Positions 10,488-20,659 of a DNA stretch of 64,000 nucleotides are shown here, piece by piece. The translations under genes were made by a program, and so were the position numbers. Origin of the DNA: Apodospora peruviana. Its lineage: Eukaryota; Ascomycota; Sordariomycetes; Sordariales; Lasiosphaeriaceae. The notes under the pieces are model-generated. The model was not told where the DNA came from and ran no database searches. It saw only the letters and a list, made by a program, of their open reading frames with translations. Location of the stretch: NCBI GenBank assembly GCA_033439685.1, contig JAUEDM010000005.1, positions 4,278,001 to 4,342,000 on the forward strand. The letters run 5' to 3'. Position 1 is the stretch's first letter. Each line of letters begins with the position of its first letter.

Positions 10488-13400
10488 TTACTCCTTCTTG
10501 ACCTCGGTCTTCGACTTTTCCGCTCCTCCTCCTAGCAACATCTTCCTAAAGTCCGCATTACTCTTCTTTCCTGCACTAGGACCTGCCGGCTTTCCATTCG
10601 TTGGAGCCGTTGCGGTGCCGTTAACAGCCTCCTTCTTCTGAACAGCGCCCATAAATCCCAGCCCTCTTTTCGCTCCGCCTCGTGGTCCCAGAACCGGCAT
10701 CTTTCTTGGAATCAACGGAGGTGGCGGCATCAGTTCCGCCGCAGTCAAATTCTTCTTCTTTCCTTTTTCCGCCGGCTTCTTCTCCTGCGGCTGGTCCACG
10801 CGGTCTGACCTAAACTCCTCCTTCTCCTTGAACAGCTCGGATCTCGTGCCAATGCGCAGCCTTTTACCGCCACTGCCATCAATCTCCAACCCGTCAACAA
10901 ACAGAGTGGCCTTGCCTGCCGTGGTTGCGTCCTTAAATTCGACTATCGCGCCGCCATGCTGGGGATGCAGGATCAGTCTCACTATGGGCTCAAACGACGC
11001 AAGCAGGGCCCGAACACGGGCGTCATTCACGGTATCCGGAATGCCAAGCACGTAAATGGTGCGGGCGGCGATCTCAGCCGCGGATGTAGATCCGCCTCCT
11101 GCTGATAGTCCCGGTGACCCGCCAGACGCAGGTGACTCCGGTTCCGCGCTGGCACTCAACCCCCGACTCGTTGCAGTAGTCTTCTGATTGGGTGGCTTGG
11201 ACAGCTCGACTTTGATAGGATGGTTCCCAAAGATCAATGTATTCAGCGTCTTGATGGCCTCTTGTGCTTCGTCCTTGGTCTCCATCACAACAAACGCCGT
11301 TCCGTGGGCCTGACCCGCCATGTTACGTGGCACCCGAACACTGATTACCTTGCCAGCCTTGGCAAACAACTCCCGAATATCTTTCTCGTTAATGTTGCGC
11401 GGGAGGTTGAGGACGTGGAGCTCGCGCTCTTCAGACTGCGCGCCGACCCTCGCCTGCTTCACGCCGGGATCTGAGAACTTAGCTTGGAGCTTGTACCTGC
11501 CGCCCTCAAGGGATTTTCCATCCAGCTTGGTGGCTGCAGTGGCGAAAGTACGATCGCGGAAGGTGACATAACAGAAGCGGCGCTTGGTGTTGTACTTGAG
11601 ACTGGGAAACCGTATGCTGTGAATCTCGCCACAGTCTTTGAACATGTTGCGAATCCATTGTTCGTCTGCCGAGGGAGGGTAGTTGGTCACGTAGAGGGTG
11701 CAGTCGGCAGCCGGAGTAACTTGCACGGGCTGATCGCCAAGGTACTTGCCGTCTCGGAGCAGTGCTGATCGGGTGTCTTCGGGAGATCGGAATTCCACAA
11801 GCGCTACCGGCGGGGTGCCCGGGTTCCTCTGGATCTCGATATTGTTGACGTGTCCATACTCTCGGAAGAACTGTCTGACCTTTGTTTGTGTTATCTCGGT
11901 GGGAAGGTTCGTCACGAAGACCGAGGTGTTCTCCCTGTCACGCTTGACTTCAGCACCATTGACGACCTCTCCCCTCGAGCGCTTCTTTTCCAACACAGCA
12001 TCATCACCTGGCGTGGACTCACGCTTCCGCTTGCCACCGGGCGAGGCATCCGCAGCAGGGGCATCCACCATGGTCTCATCCTGTTGTGCCTGTTCCTGAA
12101 CAGCATAAGCCGCATGCTGCTGAGCTGCTTGCGCTGCCTCTCTCTCACGACGCCTCGCCACGCCCTTCCTCACTTTGTATATCGTGTCTTGAGCTTCCCG
12201 AAGAGTCTCGGCCAACTCGTAGTCGTTGCAGTGCTGCAAATAAACCTCCAGGATCCTCTCCGGCCAGTCCATCGTCCGGACCTTCAGAGCCTTACGGAAC
12301 ACCTGAGTGGCGAGCGAGGGTACTCGTAATCCTTGCGCAACTGTGACTGGGGTCGGGCTTCGCGTCTTGTTCTTGGCAGACGAGAATACAACCATCTCCC
12401 AGAGAAACCAGTTGAGCCAGAAATCGTAGCTGTTGGCGTGGATGTCGACGGTCGACATTTGCTCCCAAACGGCACGGGCGCTCTCAATGTCTTCCTTCTT
12501 CTCGGTCAAGAACTGAATCAGGATCTTCTCCAACCGGAAGCTGGGGTCGCCATGATAGTCATTACCGTACTTCCTCTGGCCCCAGTGTCTGACATCTTCC
12601 AGCGCGGACGGTAAGCCCACCTCGGCCAGGTCGACGGCCTCTTCGGTGGCGTTTGGGTTCATCGCGGTTCGCTTGAGGTAGCCGCACCAGGCCGAGTACA
12701 TGTCCAGAACGCTGGTCATGCCGTCCCGATCAAGTTGAGCCGAGTTCGTGGCTGCGTGCTTGATCCTCTCGATATCGGTGAATGACAGACCAGATTCCTC
12801 CGCAGCTAGAATATAGCGGGCCCAGACGGGTCCGGACCAGGGCACGTGGTGAACGGCGCGTTGATGGACGTCCAGCATGTTTGGGAGTATGTTGGCAGGT
12901 ACTTTTGTACGGCCCGACTTCAGGTCGGAGTGGCAAGTCGAGATGAAAACGATGTAGTTGAGCCAGGTATCGTGGTCCGAAGATAGTTCGCCAGTGAGAG
13001 CTCGAGAGAAAAGGCCGAGACATATCTGGAGGTTAACAAGATGGTCCTTCTTCCCTTTTGACTGCTTGATCTCCCAATCCAGATATTCAAGCATGACCGC
13101 CTTCAGGGCGGCGGAATCGCCCGACTTGGCAGCGGCGGTGAGCTTCATCTCGAAGGGGTCGCGCAAGCTGTAGAGGCGCTTCGCGTCTTTCGCATTCTTG
13201 GTGACTTGGAGCATCTCGGTCTCGTAGGCTTGTCGGTTGTATTCGGACAGGAAGCTGGAGAACATTTGGGACGTGCTGTCCCATGTCGCATGCGGGACGG
13301 TAAGTCTGTTCTTGAAGAGATGGGTTATTCTGCGAATGCCGGCCTCGGTCGCTGTGCGCGCCAGCAGCTCCATCTCAAGAGAGACCCAGCGGTTCCACAG

Positions 13401-13721
13401 CTCATGGCTGTCGCTGAGGCGGTACTGCACCGCCTCGTAGCCTTCCTGCCAGAGGTTGAGAGCGTGATCAAGGGTGAAGGTGTCGCGGCCGAGCTGCTGC
13501 TCCTCGAGCGGCCAGCCGGCGTCGCTACCGTGTTGGCAGTCGGCGTACAACGACCAGAAGTATTCGCAGTATGCCATCCATACCTTGAGACTCCCCGGCT
13601 CGGCGGACACAGCTTTGCGGAAGCTCTCGATGACCTGGACGCGCTGCTCGAGGTCGGCAGCGGCATGTTGCTGGTGGTCGACATAGTTGACCCAGTTATC
13701 CTCCCCCACCGGACTCGCCAT
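10488..13721 (-). CDS. prp24: Prp24/SART3-type U4/U6 snRNP assembly factor
   Basis: One uninterrupted frame of 1077 residues. The N-terminal half (about residues 20-560) is a string of HAT helical repeats, with W/Y-rich patterns such as SLKVWMAYCEYFW. A charged, basic linker with KRKRE leads to four RRM domains: near 605-680 (SVFVTNLP), 683-760 (TLYVTNYP), 775-850 (LHVLNLP, with VPRNMAGQAHGTAFVV as RNP1 region) and 890-960 (TIYVLGIP). The extreme C-terminus carries the LSm-binding motif ADFRKMLLGG near residue 1055. This layout defines the factor that anneals U4 and U6 snRNA during tri-snRNP recycling in the nucleus. It is longer than the yeast protein, which has few HAT repeats, and resembles SART3. 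No introns. Confidence 0.92.
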   Translation of the reverse strand: MASPVGEDNWVNYVDHQQHAAADLEQRVQVIESFRKAVSAEPGSLKVWMAYCEYFWSLYADCQHGSDAGWPLEEQQLGRDTFTLDHALNLWQEGYEAVQYRLSDSHELWNRWVSLEMELLARTATEAGIRRITHLFKNRLTVPHATWDSTSQMFSSFLSEYNRQAYETEMLQVTKNAKDAKRLYSLRDPFEMKLTAAAKSGDSAALKAVMLEYLDWEIKQSKGKKDHLVNLQICLGLFSRALTGELSSDHDTWLNYIVFISTCHSDLKSGRTKVPANILPNMLDVHQRAVHHVPWSGPVWARYILAAEESGLSFTDIERIKHAATNSAQLDRDGMTSVLDMYSAWCGYLKRTAMNPNATEEAVDLAEVGLPSALEDVRHWGQRKYGNDYHGDPSFRLEKILIQFLTEKKEDIESARAVWEQMSTVDIHANSYDFWLNWFLWEMVVFSSAKNKTRSPTPVTVAQGLRVPSLATQVFRKALKVRTMDWPERILEVYLQHCNDYELAETLREAQDTIYKVRKGVARRREREAAQAAQQHAAYAVQEQAQQDETMVDAPAADASPGGKRKRESTPGDDAVLEKKRSRGEVVNGAEVKRDRENTSVFVTNLPTEITQTKVRQFFREYGHVNNIEIQRNPGTPPVALVEFRSPEDTRSALLRDGKYLGDQPVQVTPAADCTLYVTNYPPSADEQWIRNMFKDCGEIHSIRFPSLKYNTKRRFCYVTFRDRTFATAATKLDGKSLEGGRYKLQAKFSDPGVKQARVGAQSEERELHVLNLPRNINEKDIRELFAKAGKVISVRVPRNMAGQAHGTAFVVMETKDEAQEAIKTLNTLIFGNHPIKVELSKPPNQKTTATSRGLSASAEPESPASGGSPGLSAGGGSTSAAEIAARTIYVLGIPDTVNDARVRALLASFEPIVRLILHPQHGGAIVEFKDATTAGKATLFVDGLEIDGSGGKRLRIGTRSELFKEKEEFRSDRVDQPQEKKPAEKGKKKNLTAAELMPPPPLIPRKMPVLGPRGGAKRGLGFMGAVQKKEAVNGTATAPTNGKPAGPSAGKKSNADFRKMLLGGGAEKSKTEVKKE

Positions 13722-16700
13722 TGTGTCAGCTTCGGATCAAATGGCTCGTGTCATCGGTCGGCGACGGGACTGTCGTTGCGGAATGAATGCGCGGGTATTT
13801 CGAGCGGAGACGACAGGAGTGGTCGTCGTTCGTCGATCGGTCGATGGTTTGTTTGGGAGATGCAAAAGCCAAAGCCGAGCTAGAAATTTGGTAGAGTGCC
13901 TGTTGGGTCGCTAAAGAACAGGGTGGATTGCGCTAAAGTCCGGTGATGAGCCGACGGGATTCGGGAGCTAGAACTCTCGGTCGACCGCCTTGTTGAGGTT
14001 GTGTTGGGTTGCTTCAAGTTGTCCACGGGTGTTGCGTGTGTTGCTTCCAGGCGTGTGGAGGGGCGGAATGGGTGCGGTCTGGAACGACTCTCAGGTTTGA
14101 CAGCCTGAGTGGATGACTGGAAAGGTAAGATCTTAGTTTTTCAGTGGGGTCAGCATCGTTTGTTAGCGGAGATCGTCGGGCGTGTGAGACACAGCAGTCG
14201 GGCAGGCGCGATTTGTCGGTGCTTTGTCAGTTGTGCCGGTTGGTGGCAGGCGGTGGCAGGCACGCGCAGCAGTCCGGCCAGGCAGAGGGAAGGAGCACAA
14301 CACAACAGCCGACGCCAAGATGCCCGTGCAGTTCAATCCCAGGCCGAAATTCCGAAGAACCACCAAAAGACTTGAAAAAGAAGTGACCATCCAAGAGGAC
14401 ACGCAAAAACAACATGCGAGTTACGGATGCGCTCAGTCAGTTTCTTTCGGGAGACCAAGCGACGACCACTTTACGCCAGCAGCCTCAGCCGCTCCAAACC
14501 TCTATTTCCCCTAGGGATGTCGACGCCCATATCCATTCATTCCTCGACCGCCGATACCATCATGAAGTTTTACCTCTTAGAAGTCGCAGAAGAGTCCCCG
14601 TTACGGTGACCTGGTAGGAGACCTCGGGCTTTGCCCAAGAACACATGAAAGGCAGGCATGAACGGATCGGCAGGCCTAGACCTGGGCCTCTGCAAGCCTC
14701 CTTTCCATCAGCTCCGACTCCGATAGCTCACCGCAACCAGAAGCGACCGCATCAGCTGCGCCGAACGCGATTGGTACCCGTTGGTACGGTTTTCTTTCCA
14801 TCCTGAAAAGTGCAGCAAAAAACAGGAATACACCTTCCCAGGCTGGCATCCGGCATGGCCCCCGCTTCGCTCTTTGCTTCGTCTGCCCACAAGGTGAGTC
14901 AAAGGAGGTCTTGGAAAGGTGGCCACACGCAGCGTTATCTGTCAAATATGATTCCATCCCATTGCATCCCCGGCGGGCATGGACATCCGGCGAAATGGCT
15001 CCTGTTTTCACTGCAATGTTAACCGAGTGAGTCTCGCCAGGGTCCTTCCAAGCCCCGTGGGATTGCTTTCGAGGTAAAAAAGACCCTTTGCCGATCATGC
15101 CGATAATGTCCACTTGGCAACCAATGAGCGATCGCGATTTCCGCCCTCCAGACCCTTTTTTCATGTCAGCAAGACCAGCCTTTTCCACCATCGCAACTTC
15201 CCCCATCTCCCATTTTCGTTTAATCGAGTGTGAATGCATCGCCGACTGTCGCTGTTGCTCCACAGAGATGCTGAAGCCCAAGTGCGGAAAGGCGCGCTTG
15301 GCTTCAGTTCCCCAAAGGATTCATGGTGCATCTTCGCCCTGAGACCGATGACGTAGTTGGCGCTGCACAGTGCCGTCATATCCGAGAGGGTGCTGTCCCA
15401 CGCTCGGGAAGGCATGTGGCTACCAAGAGCCGAGCGCTCGTTTGGGGGGATCAGAAAATTGCCAAAAATCTCGCGTCATGAGGCTGGCGCGAGGGGTGGA
15501 GCACCGCTGGTAGTATCCCGCCCCACGGGTCCCTGCCCTCGTCTCTCTCTCCGCATTTCGCTTGCACCTTCTACGAGGGACACTCACTCCAGAGGACAGA
15601 TACGCAAATATTATGAATCGTTTAATTCCCGATTTGCTTTACGCGTCCCCCCTCCATCACACCAGATACCCGGTGGTCTGGCCAAAGCAAAATAAAGTAC
15701 TTTGTACGACTTCCAGAGAAGGTGGGGGTCGGGACATGTTGATTGAGGGAGAAGCTTGTCCCGTTCTAGACCGCCCTGTTTCAGGGCCGTGGTACGCGTG
15801 GACCGACCCCCTTCAAGGACTCGGGCAAAGGCTGCCCGGAAGAGGTGGACGCACCACAATTTGATTAACTCCCCACCGTCTTCAAATGTTAACGCCGGGA
15901 ACAGAGAAATCACCTCCGCCATGATTTCCCGGTCTTCCTTATCGGTTACACAGTCAGCGTTGGATTTGACTTCGAGATGGAACTTACTTCTTCGCCAAGT
16001 GACTGTGTTCGACTGGGCCGGAGAATCGTGCTTCCATTGTTGTACAGTTCATGTTCCGGTATCATCTCAAACCTTCGTCTCCGTTCGCGCTCCTAGTTGA
16101 TTGAAACCGCATTCTTTCTCGGATCACCACCATACGACTCGCATATAATCCCTACTCCGGCACCGTTACCGGTCTCTGTGCGGCCTCCTCAACGCATCAA
16201 AATCTCGAGATCTCGGAAGACCTGACCGCCTGCCAAGATCTTGGTACGTGCCCAGACGATCTGACGGTTTCTGACCACAAAAATGTCCCGTGATCAAACA
16301 CCGACGCTTGATGGACTGGCGCCTTGGAGCTCGGCGATGCGCCATCACTAGCAATGATTTCAACGGATGATAGGCATGTCCGTGCATTATGGGTGTTAGC
16401 ACAACCGAGGTTTTATGGAAAGTTAAAACCACGGTTACAGACGAGACATCACGTGCGGCCCCTGAGTCGAAGAGGCTATTCGACAAGGCTGAGAGTATCG
16501 TGTACGTTTGCTCTATTACGATACAGTAGGTCTTAAAACAAGCTCAGCCCAGCGACTGAGAGAGCTCAACTCCATATCCTCATGAGGCTCGCACGTGGAG
16601 AGTACATGACTGCCGTTGCTCACGCCATTTAATAGTCTTTATAGGCAACAAGGGTAATATCGTGGCTGCCTTATGCCTCGCAAGTCGTTCGTGATGGGGG

Positions 16701-16923
16701 CGGAACGCGTACCAATTTTTGAGGATGTCGCAATGCCTATCAACTGAGGGCTGTTGTTGCATTTGGCATACATTACCTGCAGTAATCCTGCCTTCGATAC
16801 TACCTGACCCGAAACAAATATCCAATGGACCCGTTCGTTCCCAACTTTTCCTCCCGTTTACACGTATAGCATCATAATTGCTCAAAACGACCCCAGATTC
16901 TTAACCGTGTAATAACGTAAAGA
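13722..16923. other. Long gene-free interval
   Basis: About 3.2 kb. The left end holds the leader and promoter of the Prp24-like gene and the right end that of the amidase. Open frames such as 14676-15281 (minus, 201 codons) and a basic 65-codon frame from the ATG at 14320 (plus) have no recognisable motif. A long leader, an unrecognised non-coding transcript or a small orphan gene cannot be excluded by eye. Confidence 0.5.
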
Positions 16924-18739
16924 ATGGCAACCAACAATACCCCTAGAAAATTCGACGTGCTGGTCACGAATGCATCCGATTTACAACTCCTTCTCGAATC
17001 GAAGCAGATCACAAGTCTGGAGATCGTAAACGAATATCTCGCGCAAATCGATCGCCACGAAGCTGCACTCAATGCGTTCATCTCCATCGCTCCCCGTGAT
17101 CGGTTGCTCGAGATTGCTCGCGGTTTAGATGACGAGCGTTTACAGGGCCGTACACGAAGTCCGCTACATGGCATCCCTATCGTTCTCAAGGTCAGACCAT
17201 CTTGCTCAAGCATGATTTTGTCTAAATCAAGAATAAGAATACTAACCTAGCCGTGATTCGGACAGGACTGTTTCATGACGGCGCCTGACCTCGGCATGGG
17301 CACAACCGCGGGATCCTGGGCGCTGGCCGGAGCAAAAGCGAGATCCAACTCGGCTGTCGCGCAAAAGCTGGTCGATGCCGGCATGATTATTTTAGGCAAG
17401 ACCAACATGACCGAGTTCGCGGGGATGAAGATGACCATGATGATGCCCGGGTGGTCTGCCTACGGCGGTCAGACGCTCTCGCCTTATGTTGAGGGTATTG
17501 AGGAGGGGGAAACGATTCTGGGACATTCGGTCAGTTCTTCTTTTTAATAACATAGCTTTTAACGAAACTAACGAAATGCAATGGTCGTTATAGGCTCCAG
17601 GCGGTTCATCGACCGGCTCGGCTGTCGCTGTCGCTGCTGGATTCAGTCCTCTCGCGATGGGGGCTGAAACAATCGGGTCCATTATCACGCCTGCTTCCCG
17701 CGCTGCTTTGTACGGCCTCAAACCGACTGTCGGGGTGCAAGATGTGGCTGGCATGTACACCTTGACAGACTTTTTCGACAGTCCTGGGGCAATGGCGAAA
17801 TGTGCTGCAGATGTAGTCTCGTTGACCGAGATTCTTCTGGGCCGGAGACTGAGTTCTCCTAATATGGAAAATTGGGAAGGGCTGTCGGTGGGTTTCTTGG
17901 ATCCGAGGGTGTGGAAGACTGGGGAGGAAATTTGTCGGCAGCATGAGGGGACGGCGGAGCAGATGGTACTTCCTCCGGTTCGGCTGTTTAAATCCAGTAA
18001 GGCTGACGGCTTGGACAGGTTGAAGATTACGAAGCAGCCATCTCGAGGATGAAGAGCAGTGGATGCACGGCGAGATATCCGGTCGAGCTGCCTGACACCT
18101 CGGAGTTGACAGTTGATGGAGAACCTGCCATCATGCCGATTGCTTGTGAGCAGTTCCCTTCCTCATACATTCCCCAGCGCTGCAGCTAACTAATATCAAG
18201 TCTGGGACTTCAAAAACATCTGCATACCCCGATTCCTCGACGCCTTCGAAGATGCTCCGGTTCACAACCTAGCAGAAATCGTCAAGTTCAACCAAGACAA
18301 CCCAGAGAAATGTCTCCCACCTCGTATGTTCTCGGATTAGCTCTATCTTTCATGTCAGGAATAATAAACTAATAGCAATAAAGCATATACCGAACAAAAT
18401 GACCTCCTAAAAGCCCTCAATAACGACGACAAGAAAGAGCAGATAAACAAACTGAAGACCGGTCTCTGGTTAACGGCCAAGCAGATCCTTGACGCGACGT
18501 TTGATGACGAGAAAGTCAACATCATCGCCGCGCCGGCCGATTCCGCCCTCTGCGTGCACGCGGCCGCTGCCGGGTACCCCATTGCCACGGTTCCGCTTGG
18601 TCAGCTGGGGTATAATGGCCGGCCGTTTGGGCTGTGTCTAGTAGCTAGGGCGATTGGGGAGGAAAAACTCCTGCGGTTCATGGCTGCCTATGAAAGGGTA
18701 TCGGCGCCGAGGGCTGTTCCTAAGTTGTTGGTTTACTGA
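16924..18739 (+). CDS. Amidase-signature family hydrolase
   Basis: Six exons: 16924-17190, 17266-17529, 17594-17965, 18019-18145, 18201-18323 and 18384-18739. All introns are 52-75 bp with GT..AG and the joined frame is 502 residues. The Ser-cisSer-Lys triad is in place: the lysine in IVLKDCF at the first splice junction, cis-Ser in the GGSSTGSA motif at the start of exon 3, and the nucleophile in GAETIGSIITPA. The Gly-rich signature core and the C-terminal GYPIATVPLG block are also present. The family cleaves amide bonds (fatty acid amides, acetamide, aryl amides), so the substrate is open. There is no signal peptide, so a cytosolic enzyme is likely. Length is normal. The least certain borders are the acceptors before exons 4 and 6. 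Confidence 0.85.
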
Positions 18740-19464
18740 AGGATTAATGGCGACTTGAGGAGTTGCTGGAATACGAGAATGTGCTCGATCTCGGCTGGTC
18801 CGTCGTTGTATTGTTGGAGCTAGAATGGTGCATGCCAACCACGCTCTTCATAATATTGACGGTTCCTGTGGCCCTAACAGCTGTTGAACCCGTGTAGGAC
18901 TTGAGCCTCCCGCGGGTCCAGGCCTGGGCAGGGGGGTCTCTGGACTGGGTGATCGAGTGCCCGTTGTCCCCCAACTTGGGGTGGAAGAATGCTACAGAAA
19001 TTTTAGTATGCACCGTAAATATAGAGTAACTCGAAAGAACACGTACCGTTGAGGACGTTGAAGCAACCATTTTGCTTGGGTTTCTTGCTGACTCAATAAC
19101 AACGCCTCCTGCTGAGGATCTTGAAGACATCTCAAATTAACTTGGCAATCTTCGTGGTGATTGTATCGATAGCTCAGGTGCGGGACACAGCGATTGCAGG
19201 CTTCTGGGATGAGGATGAGATGCCCCCAAGATATGACTAAGAACTAGAAACAATTGTCGTGACTCCAAGCGGGGAAATTAACATTTCCTTTTTGATAAGA
19301 ACGCATGGTGACGTGGTAGTGGCTGTACTCGTCTGCTTCGCCAATGACTGACCTTTGCCGCAGAGCCTCGCGATGTAGATGTTAATTTTCTCCTCCCGTA
19401 GATAGCTGCAAACACGTAGTGCTGACCAACTAACCTCAAGGCTAGGACAATGCACATGTGGGCA
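18740..19464. other. Intergenic region
   Basis: Between the amidase stop and the DUF6594 gene. Only motif-free open frames. It should contain the promoter of the DUF6594 gene, but no clear TATA is seen. Confidence 0.5.
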
Positions 19465-20245
19465 ATGGCTCAACAAATACAACCTACCACCTTGAATCAG
19501 TACCCGGTGTCTGCATTAAGCCGGAGAGAGCTGGACGAGAAGCCATGGTGAGTCCGGAGACGCCGTAACCTCCAGCCATCCCAACCTTGAACTAGCAAGT
19601 GCTCTGGGTCAGCATCAACAGCTAATTCGTCGAACACAGGAAATATATCGGATACAAAGAGTTCGCAAGATATGTATCATCTGACGATGACTTTCTTGCG
19701 CTCCGGCGATTCGACAGAACACATTGCAGGCTACTTCTGAGGTTGCAGGACCAGGTGGCAATGCCAGATTTATCAATGCATCAGATCTCGTTTCGCTAGC
19801 CAAGTCTCCTAAGTCCGCACTTCGGCGTCTAACCGAGATCCGTCTTCTTTCTCCAACCAGAGGTCTTTTTAGAGCTCTGCCAAGACAGCGTCCCGATGGA
19901 GCGCCTTTCAAGACGACTGTCCACGGCAGCGACGAACATGTCGACACGCTCGCCTCCGTGATGATCTTTGTCGCCGCCACGGCCATGTTGATTGCGCCGC
20001 TGTGGATACTCGCCGTCGTGGAGAGTCTGTTTCTCAACCTTGCCACAATCACGGTCTTTATGGTTGTTTTTCTTGCCATCTTGACCTGGGGGACGCTGGC
20101 GAGACCTTTTGAGATATTGGCTGCTACAGCTGGGTGAGTCTACTAACTTCCACATAAAAGGCCAAAGAAAGAATGTGGCTGACAACATACTCGATGGAGA
20201 TACTCGGACGTTCTTGTTGTCTTTCTGCAGATTGAAACGAACGGA

Positions 20246-20279
<34 letters not shown>

Positions 20280-20296
20280 GGTTGATAGATACCTAG
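19465..20296 (+). CDS. Shortened DUF6594 membrane protein, possible pseudogene
   Basis: Exon 1 (19465-19547) and exon 2 (from 19640) join to give the conserved DUF6594 start KPWKYIGYKEFARYV..SSDDDF..LRRFD..H, then LLLRLQDQ. The next recognisable block (DLVSLAKSPKSALRRL, then HGSDEHVDTLASVM and two membrane helices) lies in another frame and begins almost at once, so the roughly 90-residue middle of the family is missing. A 59-bp intron at 19755-19813 (GTGGCA..CTAAG) could bridge the frames but would drop part of the conserved block. Otherwise a deletion has frameshifted the gene. The last intron is 20134-20199, and the final exon (20200-20296) continues the helix (YSDVLVVFLQI) and then reads through an (ACT) repeat as 11 threonines. 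If spliced as proposed the product has 204 residues against roughly 270-350 for relatives. Function of the family is unknown. Confidence 0.6.
20246..20278 (+). repeat. (ACT)11 microsatellite, coding poly-Thr
   Basis: Eleven ACT units, in frame with the last exon of the DUF6594 gene, followed by a short tail and a TAG at 20294-20296. Confidence 0.9.
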
Positions 20297-20659
20297 ACAC
20301 GTTAGGTAAGTAAGACAGTGGGTTCCACGGCGGCCCATTTTCTGTGAAAGCAGTTACAGTAAAACAGTGGTTATATATAAAAGAGCTCCCAGGACCCCAT
20401 TTCCTCTCGGACTCTCTTCAACAATACAACCGACTGTCTCGCTCTTTCAGCGCATTCCGTGTCACCATATTCGATGTCATAGGAGCGGACACTCGATCGA
20501 AAGAGAACGCAAGAGGAAAACAACTTGTATAACCCCATCCATCTATATATCACTACTGCGAATTACTCAATCTCCAAATCAAGAGGCAACAATACCAAAT
20601 CACCCCTGATCACCCCTGATCACCCCTGATCACCCCTGATCAACCTAGATAATGATCAT
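20297..20659. other. Intergenic region with orphan TATA and tandem repeat
   Basis: Between the convergent DUF6594 and reductase genes. It holds a strong TATA-like run at 20372-20382 followed by a CAA- and CT-rich leader-like stretch but no convincing open frame, and the 10-bp tandem repeat at 20601-20640. Confidence 0.6.
20601..20640. repeat. Four exact tandem copies of a 10-bp unit
   Basis: CACCCCTGAT is repeated four times without a change. Each junction makes the palindrome TGATCA. It lies 20 bp past the stop codon of the reductase gene, so probably inside its 3' UTR. Confidence 0.95.

Noticed and set aside
11220..13883. Many long open frames opposite and within the Prp24-like gene
   Set aside because: Shadows of a GC-rich coding sequence in other frames; the 1077-residue minus-strand protein explains the region.
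14676..15281. Minus-strand frame of 201 codons
   Set aside because: Composition is not protein-like, no motif, and no promoter or splice support.
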